From Echria macrotheca (taxonomy: Eukaryota > Ascomycota > Sordariomycetes > Sordariales > Schizotheciaceae), in NCBI GenBank assembly GCA_030411725.1, contig MU839831.1, positions 1,178,001-1,242,000 of the forward strand: a stretch of DNA of 64,000 bases, in the 5' to 3' direction. The position numbers and the translations under genes were made by a program. Below the pieces are notes generated by a model. That model saw only the letters and a list, made by a program, of their open reading frames with translations, ran no database searches and was not told where the DNA came from. Positions 22,025-33,731 of this stretch are shown one piece after another; position 1 is the first letter of the stretch, and every line of letters starts with the position of its first letter.

Positions 22025-23538
22025 TCACGCCTTGGGCTTCTGTGCCCATGCAATGCCCCTATTGCGGGTCAGCATTTCCGGCGATATCCGGAGGCGATCT
22101 CCAGCTTACCAAGGGTTGTAGTTGTGCTGCTTCTTGTCATTGAGAGATGCTCGAACTCTGGCCAGCAGCAGTTGTACCTGCTCGTACTGCCACCCCATGA
22201 TAGTCGTCAAAGCAAACAGCGCGAAACCCTCCAGTCCGGTCTCGATGCCGAGCTTGTTGTAGAGACCTACGTCTTTCCATTTCTAGGGTAAACATGTCAG
22301 TTGAGACAAATCGTCACGTTTCCCCGTCCGCGTAATAAATCCAGGCGACTACATACCTGCTGAGCAGGCCAGCCACCAATGGGGACCTTGACGAGTTTCT
22401 TCTGGATGTTGGTAAAGCCGGCTTCTTCCATAAACTTTGCAATCTCAAAGTTGTCGATGAGGTTGAAGTTATTCCCCGTCGCCTCCTGGACGTGATCAAA
22501 TATCGCCGACCACTCCTTTTTTTTTGTCAGCGTCAGCAACCGCATCATATTTCTACCGCAGTGTTTTTTTGGTCTTGTTACCTTCCAAATGGGATCCTTC
22601 GGCCCCGGGTCATCCGACTGCACGAGCGAGCTGCAGTCCATATGCTCCAGCCACCCGCCCGGCTTGAGGCAGCGCAGACACTCCTTGTACACGGCCGGCC
22701 AGTCCTTGAAGCAGCCGATCATGTAGCGGATGTGGATGTAGTCGAACGTGTTGTCGGGGAAGGTCCACGTCTTGGACGCGTCGTCGAGCTCGAATACGCA
22801 GTTGGGCGGTACCCAGTTCGGCTGGGTGGGTGAGACGTCGGTGCCTATCACCTCGCTGTCTGGGAATTCGTCGGCGAAGTCCCTTGATGAGTAAGAGATG
22901 ATTAGATACGGGCACTATACGTGTGGGGGGAACCGTAAGGGGCGGAACTCACATCGCCCACATGCCGGTTCCGGTACCTAGATCCAGGACCTTGAGAGAC
23001 TTGGCTTTGGCGTCAATTGGCGCGACAAACAGCTTGTTGTCTAGCGCTAGGGAGAGCATGTGGTGGCTGGTAGTTTGTCAGTTATGGCTGCTCATAGAGT
23101 GTCGGGGTTACCTCGTCGTACTTGATGTCGAGTTGCTCATTCTGTCTGTCATCATTCGGTGCCCTGTCATCCATACCCGGTCAATATCTCAGAATATCTT
23201 TGGTGTAGCCACGGCGATCAATCCATACCAGTACTCGACATCCCCAAAGTTCTGATACGTCCGTCCATGAAGTTTACGATACTCGAGGATACTAGAGGTC
23301 AACGAGGTCGTCGAGAGGAGGCTGTCCAGGGCGTCAGCGAACCTATGCGACAAAAAATCAACTGCTCATCAAAGATGCGACTAACTTGGACCCATAAGCC
23401 GAGTCGCCATCGTCCTCGTTCTGGAAGTTCGGATCCTGAGGAAATCGGGGTTCAGCCAACAAGCCCTCTAGTTTCAATTAGAGTAAAACTCACAATGTCG
23501 AGCTGCTCCGTTGCGGGCGGGTTTGACGCCTCCGCCAT
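22025..23538 (-). CDS. LaeA-like SAM-dependent methyltransferase
   Basis: Nine exons (23494-23538, 23386-23435, 23229-23342, 23122-23163, 22953-23066, 22582-22882, 22357-22515, 22110-22282, 22025-22058) all join in phase to give 343 residues, starting MAEASNPPATEQLDI. Family landmarks appear in order: YRKLHGRTYQ, EYWAPNDDRQ, a HHMLSLALD block, SAM motif I VLDLGTGTGMW (about residues 110-120), VIGTDVSPTQPNWVPPN, FDYIHIRYM, LKPGGWLEH and a C-terminal AWAQKPK. This is the class I methyltransferase family that includes LaeA and many secondary-metabolism enzymes. The ending was found by splicing a final 34-nt exon. Substrate is unknown; no biosynthetic core gene is adjacent, so neither a regulator nor a pathway role can be assigned. 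Confidence 0.9.
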
Positions 23539-23986
23539 CTTGGATCTCGAAGCACCGGAAGTACGGATTAAGGGTCCCTTGGAAAGACGTTTTCTGGGTA
23601 CGTATTCTTTGTGGGGTTTGTGTAAGGTTGGACAAGACATCTCGCCAAGATGACAAAACCGTGGGAACAAGCTAAATACCGCGCTACTCAGCCCCTCCCG
23701 TTCCCGCTCCCGCTTCCGCTGGGCCCCGCACTTCCGAGTTGGTCGGGCAGCGTCGCCGGTGCAGACGCGCCCCCCACCGGATGCATGTTCTCTTCATCCG
23801 ATTTGTTCAATGCGTTGGCTTTCGGAGGGTCTTGCATATGGCCTAGTAAAACTCTTTTGTGGATGTCATGTCCATCCCTTCTCATCCAGTCATCATTCGT
23901 CCCCCGAGACCGGTATCCCGGATTCGGTCGCCGTGTGAGGGGGTCTACCCCGGGCAGGTTTCGGCGATTGGCCGGTCTCCACCCCG
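23539..23986. other. Intergenic region
   Basis: Promoter of the methyltransferase and 3' flank of the SET-domain gene, both on the minus strand. Nothing else seen. Confidence 0.55.
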
Positions 23987-25456
23987 TCATGTTTTGTTCC
24001 CCAGATACACCTGCGGCTTCGTCTTGGACGTCTTCCGCTCCCGCATTTCCACCTCCAACCGGGCCAGTATCTCCCTTACGTTTTCCAGGCTCTGTTCCTC
24101 CTCTGGCCCGGGAACGGCCCACTTCTGGAGATGCACCATGCACTTCTCAAAATATTTCCGAGCGGTCTCGAGGTCTCCGGCTTGGTAGTGCACCCGGGCC
24201 GGAAGCTCGTACAAATCGCCGATGAAGGGTTCTAAGCCTTCCTCGTCGACCACCCGTAGTAGTTCCTTGAGACGCTTGGCCGCGTCCTTATACTTTCCCT
24301 CCTGTGCGAGATTCAAGGCCTGGCTTCGCAGTTTGTGGAATGCGAGACGGCGGTCATCGGATGCCTTGCGTTCGGTCTCCGGCGCTGTGCACAGGCTACA
24401 TGAGCAGTCGAATCCCCAGGTTGAGGATAACATCTCCCGACGTGGAACGGACGGAAGATCAACACCGGCATCTGTTTTGTTAGCCCGAGGTGAAGTTTTA
24501 GGGCGATGACATACAGCTAATAGTGATCTCCTCGCCTGCCTCGATATCTCTCGCCGACCACACCGTCATGGCCAGCGTCGTCTCGGAGAAGTGAATATGC
24601 GCACTACCATGTCAACACCACCGCTCATCCACCCCGTGACTAGACGAAACTCACTTGGGTTTACAAGCGTGATTAATCCTCTGCCCCAATAATCAGCTCC
24701 CACGCTTGCACAACCCCCCAAACACAACCTCACAAAAACACTTACCGAAACCTCCGGAAACAACCCCAGATACCCCCTCTCCGCCACACTCAACTGGAAC
24801 GAATTCGTCCCAATAACATCCTCCTCCACCGTCAACTCCAGATCACCCAGTCCCCGTCTCGCCAACCCCATAACCCCCTCCACATCCCCAAGCCTCTCCA
24901 CGGCAACCCTCAACAACTCCCTCACATCCCGCTCCGCCACATCCGCAGGATAGTCCACCGTAGCCAGCACGGCCGCCAGGTCAACCATAACCACCTTCTC
25001 CCTCTGAATCCTCCGCGTCGCCACGGCTCCCATTCCCTTGCCGGCGATTGGGATGACAGCATATGGCTTTTCCAGGAAAAGTCTGTCAGGCGGCGGGGGT
25101 TGGGTATACGCCGCGTCGAGCCGGGCGGATGTGAGATTGGAGAAGAGGGTGCTGGCCAGGTCCGGGGTGGTGATGATGCTTAGGCCGTGCGGGTTGTGGG
25201 AGTGGGAGGGGAGGGCGGCGTTGGTGAAGACGCACCAGGGGGGGGAGGAGGAAGATGAGGTGTTGATGCAGTAGGGGTTGTGGGTCCAGGGGGGGATGGG
25301 TTTTGTTGTTGTTGGGTATGGGGAGGGGCAGAAGGGGTGGTGGAGATGTTGGACGGGGAAGGGATGGCGTGGTAGGCCCCAGGTGCATTGTGGTTGGGAG
25401 GATGCGAGCGCTGGTACGGATAGGGGGAGGATTAATGATACGAGGAGGGGGTTCAT
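23987..25456 (-). CDS. SET-domain protein with N-terminal signal peptide
   Basis: Four exons (24746-25456, 24655-24680, 24515-24603, 23987-24471) give 436 residues. The start MNPLLVSLILPLSVPALASS is a typical signal peptide, so the protein probably enters the secretory pathway. The SET domain begins at KPYAVIPIAGKGMGAVATRR. A 26-nt micro-exon encodes most of the S-adenosylmethionine-binding RINHACKPN motif. AHIHFSE, a DIEAGEEITISY block and post-SET cysteines (WGFDCSCSLC) follow, and the C-terminus is helical. This matches the fungal group often labelled SET domain protein 5-like. SET proteins normally methylate lysines in cytosol or nucleus; with a signal peptide the substrate and location are unclear. 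Confidence 0.88.
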
Positions 25457-27547
25457 TATGGGTTGGGCTTGTGTCTTGTTCGGTGAACTTTTGTTTACCT
25501 TGCTGCGAAAGTTCCGAAAGGTATGATGTGAGGTTAGGCCGGAACACGTGAGAGGTAATGAGTGGACAGGTTGCATTGTCAGATGTTGTCTGGGCGTGGC
25601 AGAGGACAGACGATTTAGCCGCAGGAACCCGATGTGAGGCTGGTAGCCGGCACTTGTACGGTTGAACTTGGATTGTGACGGCATGATTTATTTACTGAGG
25701 TAAAGTTAGAACCCCTGTCTCTGCAAGGCCCCTTTAGTGCAAATCTCTTTCCAAATAATGCAAGCGATTTGGCGGTTTGAATGAATTACTATTGCAAAAA
25801 TAAGTCCGCAACTTGCAATCAACCCCGAATGTTTTGCGCGAAAGGGGTTCTGAATTTAGGGGGCAGTCGCCTATTGAAGCCTATAATTTTAGGGACTGGT
25901 AGGTTTGAATTACTTCTAGGCCCTGAGGGGTGGGTCTTTTGGGATCCCTTTGATGCCCTACATCATAGACCTGTAAAGTACCTTGATGTAACATCTGGGA
26001 AGGGCTTTAGGGACCAACGGCTGAGGACAGAGCCATTGCAGACCCTTCATCATTCCAACCCTTCCAGGTTGTCAAGTCCTCGGTGCATTATCAATCGGAT
26101 CAAGCTGAATCCTACATCCCTTCGACCTGCTTCAATCAGACCACTAGACCGTTGGTTAGCGCTTCTGGGCCGCTGATTGTACGGATCCAGACCACTGAGT
26201 TGTGTTGACTGCCGTGTTATGGCCTACTGTCGGTGTACTTTCTTGGATAATGATTCCTCGACGTCAAGGCGTACATGGCAATGCTTGGTTCCATTGCCGT
26301 TCAGCTTGCTGCCTAAACGCATCCCGATAGGGGTGCAACCCCCTTTTGATCCGTGGGCATCCCCCCTATCACGTGGTAGAGGTGGAAGAAGTCGCTTATG
26401 ACCTTCTGGATGCGGATTTTTGCGGAAAATCGTAGTGCAATGCAACGTCGCCCCTGGGAATCCTATTGTAACAATGACGATAACCTGATTTCGAACTGGC
26501 TGTTGGTTGCAAATATTTACTGTGAGTCTGGTGCCGAATCCTATTGCGCGCGCAACACGGTAACTATCACCTTCCTTGACCAGGCCAGCCAATGGTAGTG
26601 AAGCAGATGGCTCGGGACCCCCGAAAATCGTAAGGCGGTAGCTTGAGGCGAGGCCCGGATTGACTTCTAGCCTTGCCAGGAGGCATTACCAGTTGGGTGG
26701 AAACAAAAGGCCCGGGGAAGAGTTCCGCCGGTAGCCCCTTTGTGCTGGCTCGGGCCTAGCTCTGACTTGGTTTGTACGACCACCTCCTTGCCACCTACAA
26801 GCAATGTTTCCAGTTATAAGAGTATCGGTTGAGTTTCGTTCAGGCGTTCTGCCCTATGCCTGTACGTCGCACACGCTACTTAGACCTCGTTGCGAAGTGA
26901 GAAAAATGCAGAAACAGTATCACGCCGACCTGCCCAGGCTTACATCGCTATCGCCAGTTCGTTGACCTCGGTAAAGCTGATGGAACCAAAAATAACTACG
27001 TTACGATGTGGCGTGATGTCAACATCAAGGACACAGCCCGTCCACAACCTCTCATGCTCATCGAACCAACTGAAAAACATCCCCCCCTCCCTTCATGTTC
27101 CCCCCCAAGCGTCATGACACCATTAAGAACTCGGAAACCTGCCTATTCCGGTCTCTGTCGTGTTCAGAGCCAGATATCTGCCTGTTGCAGACGGGCTAGG
27201 TCGCCCTGTAAGAGGATGACCACACGCCACCATACCAGTACCTGCCTATTGTGTTCTCAATGTTGAACAATGTGGTGCGATATCATGCACATCAGATAAT
27301 GGAGTGTTCTGGACGACAACCTCGAGGGAGGAAGAGTATGGGTCAGACACTTCCAAGTCGGTACGTCCCCATATCCGGACTCGTGCTCTGGATGATTATA
27401 TAAGTGCCCGCATATCCAGCTCCAGGACGATTGTGTTGTCCACTTCACCATATAGAACAAATACCTACCATCTCTCTGACCCACCACTTTACGCCTTACC
27501 TTACCGCGAAGCAAACAAACCCCATCCCTCTTCTGTATTCCGGCAAT
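25457..27547. other. 2.1-kb gene-poor region
   Basis: No supported gene. The part from about 25680 to 26600 is less GC-rich than its surroundings and has no long protein-like frame; it might be a decayed mobile element, but I found no terminal repeats or transposase motifs. The right end holds the promoter of the secreted Cys-rich gene. Confidence 0.5.
27397..27403 (+). promoter_or_regulatory. TATA box of the secreted Cys-rich protein gene
   Basis: TATATAA lies about 150 bp before the ATG at 27548, in a CT-rich leader context typical of highly expressed fungal secreted-protein genes. Confidence 0.5.
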
Positions 27548-28165
27548 ATGCTGTTTCTTCGGTCTCTGGCCACCGCCGCGGTCCTCGCCGCCGGTACACT
27601 GGCATTCAAGTTGCCAGCCGGGCTAGCGGACGGCTCCTACGTGGCCTACAGGGACGAAACAGGCAAGCAGGTAATCGAAGCCTTCACCACGGAGGTCGCC
27701 AACCGTATCGGCACCCAGTCCAACGCCACCTCCGAGCAGGGGGTCAAGCCAGCACGCACCGACTCCAGCGACAAGAGGGGCATCGGCAGCGCGGGGCTTG
27801 AGGAGCGCGACGAGTGGTTCTGGGTCTCGTACTGCGGATGCGGCTTCAACCTGGACCACGGCAACACGGACCGGGCCGTGCAGGGCATCAAGGACCAGTG
27901 CGGCAGCTGCAACCTCGCCCACGACCAGGCCATTTTCACCATTGCGGGAGACGTCGTGGCCTTTATCTGCAATGGCGGTCCTACTAGTGCTAGCTTGATC
28001 ACACGCGCCGCCGAGATCATCACTCAGCGTTGCGGCTGGTACGTCGCGGGTACCGCCTACTTGGAGAAGGGCCTGTGGTATGAGCCCGACATTGGCTACA
28101 TGAGGTGGTTCGCGGGTCTGGACTTTTGCGGGGCCTCTGAGGGTGGGACGTCGGGAAACTGCTGA
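27548..28165 (+). CDS. Secreted Cys-rich protein with propeptide-like region
   Basis: A single exon of 205 residues; the ATG at 27548 starts a clear signal peptide (MLFLRSLATAAVLAAGTLAF). An in-frame extension upstream to 27404 would bury the signal and is rejected. A possible propeptide (residues 21-77) ends in a dibasic KR at 76-77, a Kex2-type site, so the mature form may start at GIGSAG. The mature part has eight cysteines (CGCGF, QCGSCN, ICNGG, RCGWY, FCGAS and the C-terminal Cys), enough for four disulfides, and is rich in Trp and Tyr. I do not recognise the family. A secreted effector-like or cell-surface role is plausible but is inference only. Confidence 0.8.
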   Translation: MLFLRSLATAAVLAAGTLAFKLPAGLADGSYVAYRDETGKQVIEAFTTEVANRIGTQSNATSEQGVKPARTDSSDKRGIGSAGLEERDEWFWVSYCGCGFNLDHGNTDRAVQGIKDQCGSCNLAHDQAIFTIAGDVVAFICNGGPTSASLITRAAEIITQRCGWYVAGTAYLEKGLWYEPDIGYMRWFAGLDFCGASEGGTSGNC

Positions 28166-28344
28166 TGGTGGTTGGGGCCGGAGGCCGTCCTAGTGGTCAC
28201 CGGGATAGGGGAGCTTCAGTTGTATCTTGGTTTCTGAACAACCACCTTGCCTTTTTCAATTTTAATCCATTTGGTTAGAGGGGAAAGGGGGGTTTCCTTT
28301 TCATTCAGCTTGATATTCGGTTAGTCCTCACAAATGATGAGTTG

Positions 28345-28350
28345 TTTATT
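28345..28350 (-). terminator. Polyadenylation-like signal of the PMI gene
   Basis: AATAAA on the minus strand, 18 bp past the stop codon of the phosphomannose isomerase gene. Fungal polyadenylation signals are loose, so this is only suggestive. Confidence 0.35.
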
Positions 28351-28367
28351 GGTAAAGAAAACCAAAA

Positions 28368-29642
28368 TCAAGCAACCGCCATGTACACCTGCATCCCCTC
28401 CCCGTCCGCCTCCCACTTCACCCCGACCCCTGGCGCAAAGAAATAAATCTCGCCCTCACCGACCTCAACCTCCTTCCCATCCGCCACCATCTTCCCGCGG
28501 CCCGCGGTAACAATCCCCACACCGGGTCCATCAAACGCCTGAATCTCATCCTGCTCCCCAGCCCCCAGATCCGTCCGAAACATATTAAACTCGCGCATAG
28601 GCGGTTTATACACGACTGTCTTCCCAGTCCCACTCTTCTCACTCTCTTGCGCGGCCAGCTTCACATCGCCCCCGGAATGCGCCTCAAAGGTGAGATTGTC
28701 GGCAAACAAGTCGGCATCGTTCCGCTCGCCGGGCGGACAGAAGCCCGCATTCACCACGTTGTCGCTCCGCGCCATGCACTCGACAATGTCGCCCGACAGG
28801 TACGCATGGATGCCGTCGGCGGGAATAAAAATCGCGTCGCCGGGGGAGAGGACCATAAAGTTCATGCACGTCAGCGCGACGATGGTCCCCGGGTCTTCAG
28901 GGCCGTATTGCTCCTCCAGGCGGGGGAGGAGGTCGAGGATGTAATGCCCTGAATCGCCGAGGTCTGCTTTTGGGGTTGAGCGGAGCGTTTCGAGCGCAGA
29001 CTTGACCGTTGCGCCGTCGGACTTGATGATGGTCCGGACTACTTCCCTCAGGGTCTGGTCCAACCATTTGTCTGGTGTGTCTTTGGGAACGAACGGGCGC
29101 AGCGCGGGCAGGCGGAAGAGAGGTTCGATCTGCGACAAGGGCTTGAAGCCGGCAAAGGTCTCGAACTTGGATAGGGCGACGGCAATCTCGGGCTTGTGGT
29201 TGGGGTCGCCGAAGGTATCAGCGTCCTGCTTGTTGAGCTTGGCGGCGAGCCACTTGTCTGGGTGCATCTGGAGGGGGAGGGCCTTGGCGATGGATAGGAT
29301 CTGAGATTGTCAGTAACTACTGTTCGCATGATCGGAATATCGCGGGACATTTACCTTTGGTAGGAACGGCAGGTTTTCCCCGAAATCGGTGAGCACTTTC
29401 TTGCCAAGCAGCGCCTCGGGGTTCTTGTGGATCACATCTTTGAGCAGCTCGCCCGTCTCAAAGACGCGCGCCGGAAAAGTGGGATAGTCTCCGAACCATA
29501 GCTCCGAGTAATACTCGTCCTCTTTCGGGGAGAAACTTTTGTCGTTTTTGCCGTGTAGCTGGGCAGCCAGCGACTGGGACCCCTTTTTGCCCCAGGGATA
29601 GTGGTTGCATTCGCCCTTGAGGCGGAAAACACGATCTGTCAT
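28368..29642 (-). CDS. Type I mannose-6-phosphate isomerase (divergent subgroup)
   Basis: Two exons (29355-29642 and 28368-29300; 54-nt phase-0 intron) give 406 residues. Type I phosphomannose isomerase interconverts fructose-6-phosphate and mannose-6-phosphate in the cytosol, feeding GDP-mannose, glycosylation and cell-wall mannan. N-terminal CNHYPWGKKGS and ELWFGDYPT are family signatures. The zinc ligands are present: Gln107 and His109 in LQMHPDK, Glu134 in HKPEIA and His261 in IHAYLSG. In classical enzymes the next block reads NVVRAG with a catalytic Arg; here it is NVVNAGFCPP, with Asn280 in its place. This suggests a second, divergent fungal subgroup that may have altered activity. Fold assignment is secure; activity is less so. 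Confidence 0.92.
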
Positions 29643-30435
29643 GATGAGTTGACTGTTTGCCGTGAAAGGGATTTGGTGAATTTTTTGTGTTGAAATGCGG
29701 TTCGTTTAATTTTCCAGTGTGTGAAATACGTTTGAAGGTCGTTCTACCGGCTTATAGAGCAGAGGCACGGACAAGCCGGAGTGGTGTCGTCACACACCAA
29801 CTCAAAAAGTGGGACCGATCTTCATATGGCAGATCAAAGTTGAGCAACAACCACTAGAATAAAATTTTATTGAAGGACTTTCTTGACCGAGAAGGGACTT
29901 ACTGGCCCCAATCTTTGAGGTAGAAAGACTCTATTCGAGTATAGGAGTCACTACCCCGGAAGCGGAAGTCGACGTTGGGACGTGTGGTCCCCAGTCTTCC
30001 CTGCCACCTGGTGCCGGCTGGAAGTCCCGACAAGTGGTGAGACAGCGTCGAGGAGCAAACCGTCCGCACAATATAATTACCAAACTAAATTCGGATGGAA
30101 AAGGAGCACAGTCGACTGCAAGTAACCCGGAGAAAACGAAGCGATACCGAATCAGCGCATTCCGATCGGGTTGCACGCATCTCCGGCCCACCCGGTTCCC
30201 AGATCTTGGGACAAGGAGTGCGTCACTGCCAGCTGTTAGCGCCCCCCTGATTGGTACGCCATTGACATCATCGTTCTCGACGACAACACCAGCGGCTTTT
30301 GACATTAGACGGGCTCCCACCAGAGCGTCTCCAACTTGGAGACTCCAAGTTCAGATGGCTGCGTCTTTTCAACACCTATAACCTTTTTGCAACGACAGCC
30401 TTTAGTTTCGCGCGCGTCAATCCGTGTAGCTCACG
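29643..30435. promoter_or_regulatory. Divergent promoter region
   Basis: Separates the starts of the PMI gene (minus) and the DUF3292 gene (plus), so it should carry both promoters. No gene supported; no distinct motif cluster seen. Confidence 0.5.
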
Positions 30436-32663
30436 ATGGCGTCCGACGGACCAACGACCAACGCCGTTACTGGAGACTCGGGCCCCGGAACCGGCCTCAA
30501 AGACCTGGTCCCGTTACCCGCTGCGAACCCGAACCAGCCAGACCCCAACAATGGACAAGACTCGTCCCTGTCGCACCAGTTGGCCCGTGACGACCACGAG
30601 GAAAAAGGCCATGCGCAACTCGAAGCCGATACCGAAGTCCAGGACCTTGGATGGAACGAACCGAAGCAGGAGATCGCCGCGCCGCTTGTCGGTGGCATCG
30701 GCAACGAGGAGCTGTGGATGCTGATCCGGCGCTTTGACAAGGTCTGCTAAACATCACTCTTACACGTATGGAATCTGACAGACAGTAGCAAATCTACAGT
30801 GTCAAAGAGACCACGTACCCGGTACCAGGCGGTCTGGACCTCAACGTCGCCGACGAGGAGGAATTCTCGCCCGACAAGCTGCGCGCCAACATCGAGAGGT
30901 TTTACATGACCGTCGGCGTCGGCATACTCGCGGCCATCAAACACATCGCCCGACTGAGGTCCTGGCGCGAGACGCGCCGAACGTCCATCTGCGCCGCCGC
31001 GTATTTCACCGCCTGGCTTTTCGACTTCATCGTGCCGCTGCTGACCGCCGTCCTCATCGCCCTGATCGTATACCCGCCCGCCCGAGAGTTTCTGTTCCCC
31101 CCCGCCCCCGTCGCCCTTGTCGATCCCAGGACTGGAGGCGTGCAGAAACCCAAGGCCGGCGTGCTGGGCAGCCATGATAGTGTCACGGGCGCGCCCGAGA
31201 ACCACAAGGGCGAGGCTGTCGAGCAGGAAGCGAGCAACTTTGTCGACGGGATCGCGTCGGTGGCCCTGAGCAGCGCGGCCGGAAAACACCCAGAAGGTGA
31301 TCCGGACTCCGATAGTGACGCTGCCGGAGCTGCCCCAGACCCGACTGCGCTTGCGATGGGAGTAGCCGATGCTAACGGGAAGAGCGCAGGCAAGAAACCG
31401 GGCGCGAAGCACGACAAGACAAAAGTGCCTATGGAGACAGCCATGTGGACCAAGATGAGGCCGATCATGCATACCCTCGGCGACGTGACCGACGGCTGGG
31501 AGCGTGTTGCCAAGTACGTGCCGCTGCCTTGTTTTATTTCCAACTCTGCTGACGAAGTGGCTGACTGAATCTCCGGTTGATAGTGCGCTGTCTCCCACAC
31601 CCCCGTTTCCCCGCGACACGCACCGAATGCGTCTAGCCGCCGTCATCGTGCCCGTTTTGGGCATGTCGCTTTTCGTTACATCGTACATGTTCATGAAAGG
31701 TGTGACGTTTGGCGTTGGCTTCGGCTTCTTTGGCGATCCCGTCATCTCTCGAGGCCTCGACTGGTTGAATCGGACCATTCCCGATTGGAAGAAGCTGCTG
31801 GAGCTGCGCAAGTAAGCTGATTCTCCGAGACCACAACCTGCAGTTACTGACACCAAGCCAGCACCTTGTTCAAGGGTGTACCCACCAATGCCCAGCTGAC
31901 TATCACGCTCCTGCGTATCGGTGAGGCCAACAAGGCCCCCCTCCCGCCGCCGCCACGCGTCGACGAGACGCCGCCCAACGAGCCAGCGGCCCTCACCGAT
32001 GACCACCTCCGCGCGACTGGCGCGGAGCCGCCGCTCAACGCCACCGACGCCGAGCTCGACAAGGCCATACAACACGATCCGAACACAGCGCACCAGACGG
32101 GCGCCGACATCAACAGCGCCAAGGCGGCGCACCACGGCAAGAAGGGCGGCCGGCTCCTCGGCTTCTTCCGCGGCATCACCAAGGGCGGCGTCGAAACCGC
32201 CATCGGCACCGACAAGCTGCGCGCCAAGGCTGGCAGCCACCACGCGCGCGACCGGCTCGGCGTGGTCCCGCAGGTGCACGAGGTGCCCATCAGCGGGCCG
32301 GTCGAGTTCAAGGCGCGCTACGAGGGCAAGCAGGGCAACGTGGTGCTCTCGACGGCGGCGACGGCGCCCACGCTTGCTTTCAGCTCTCGCGAGACAAAGG
32401 AGAAGATCGGCGGGGAGACGAGGGAGGATCTGCACCCGCTGTGGAGCGTGGCCGTGTCGGACATCGTCGAGGTGAAGAAGATTGGCGGGTACGGGTGGAA
32501 GGCGAGGCTGGTGGTCGGGTGGTCGCTCGAGAGGGAGATCAAGGACGGGCTCGAGATCAGGACGGAGGCGGGCGAGACGTACAAGATCACGGCGGTGCCG
32601 CTGCGGAATGAGTTGTTTAATCGGCTGATCGCCATGGGTCCGCAGAAGTGGGAGGCTTGGTGA
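30436..32663 (+). CDS. DUF3292 family membrane protein
   Basis: Four exons (30436-30741, 30789-31513, 31584-31811, 31862-32663) give 686 residues. The acidic, Pro/Asn-rich N-terminus leads into WNEPKQEIAAPLVGGIGNEELW, the hallmark start of the fungal DUF3292 family. Two hydrophobic segments are visible: about residues 174-197 (FDFIVPLLTAVLIALIVYP) and 361-383 (LAAVIVPVLGMSLFVTSYMF), with a long hydrophilic, disordered loop between. A GVTFGVGFGFFGDP motif follows the second. The C-terminal domain (about 560-686) is a soluble beta-rich, PH/GRAM-like fold reading VEFKARYEGKQGNVVLST and LWSVAVSDIVEVKKIGGYG; that resemblance is my inference. The function of the family is not established; a membrane-organising or lipid-linked role is possible. 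Confidence 0.88.
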
Positions 32664-33731
32664 ATGCACCGTCACGAGGGAGAATTTGTCCACGATGACT
32701 GATGACTGGAGCTGGGTTGGTCAGTTGGTGTCTTACACGGGGGCTTAGCAATAATTCCTGTGGTATTGATGGCTTGGCTTGACTTGCCCGTGACTGAAAA
32801 ATTCCCGTATTGACCCGTCCTAATCGGTGGGCTTTTTCGTCTCTTGCAGCTCGATGGTGCCTGATCAGACGGGGTCTAGACCTGCACAGCGTCCAAAGTG
32901 GTGTCGTCGAGACCCCCCTCCTCCGCATCCTGTGCAACCCTACGACGGAACCCAACCACAGAAGCTCTGTCTGGGGTATGACCCGGGCCAGACCGGTATC
33001 CCGCCTGATGTCAGACTCCCCGCTCGGTACCACGGCCTGCTTTCATCACGCAGCATCCCGGTGTGGGTCGGACCCTGATTCCTTTTGAAGTCTGGGCCTC
33101 GCTTTTCCCTTGCATATCTTACCTGGGTACGCTGACGCTTCTCGTCAACCAATCGAGACGACCGTAGACTGCATAAAAGTAAACAGATCTGATAGGGTCG
33201 CAACTCCAGCCATGCGAAAGTATCCGGCTGAATCAACGAGATCCATAGGCTAGCAGTTTCCGAGGAGTGAGGGCTCGTCGAATCAAGCATAGTTGTTCCA
33301 GCTGTTCCCGCAGGTGGCGTCGATAGCTATCTGCAGCGCGCTTTCTTGTCGGATTCAGCTCGGTTGCTTGTGGCCCTGGGGTCTCGAATTGCCGCGTCTC
33401 GTGGAGGACCGAGAGCAGGCGCCTGGGACTGGGCTGGGCTGTCACCGCTATGTCTGGACACACGGTCAGCTGTGCGCGGATGCACAGGGAGGGGAGTACG
33501 GAGTGGGGGAGGTGTTACCTGAGTACTCGTTGTCGGAATGGCTGTCCTTCTGCCTGGCAGGGGAGATGGGGTAGACCATCGAGGGGTCTCTTGTGCGGAT
33601 TTAAATGCTGCGTGACCCTTGCCTTTGTTTCTGGTGAGGAAGATGTAGGGCGGTTTCTCTGCGCCGTATGTCGTCGACATATACCCCATCATCACCTTCG
33701 GACTTACCCTTCATACCGAGAACCGTTCACC
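32664..33731. other. Intergenic region upstream of the Ppo oxygenase gene
   Basis: Holds the 3' flank of DUF3292 and the promoter/leader of the oxygenase gene. No coding frame is supported. An open frame continuous with the oxygenase reaches back to 33450, but the sequence before 33732 is Cys/Gly-rich and not protein-like for this family. Confidence 0.55.

Noticed and set aside
25680..26600. Possible decayed transposon
   Set aside because: Lower GC than surroundings but no terminal repeats, target-site duplications or transposase motifs seen.
30747..32693. 648-codon minus-strand open frame
   Set aside because: Mirror of the DUF3292 gene on the opposite strand; its translation is low complexity and the true gene has clear splice-consistent exons.
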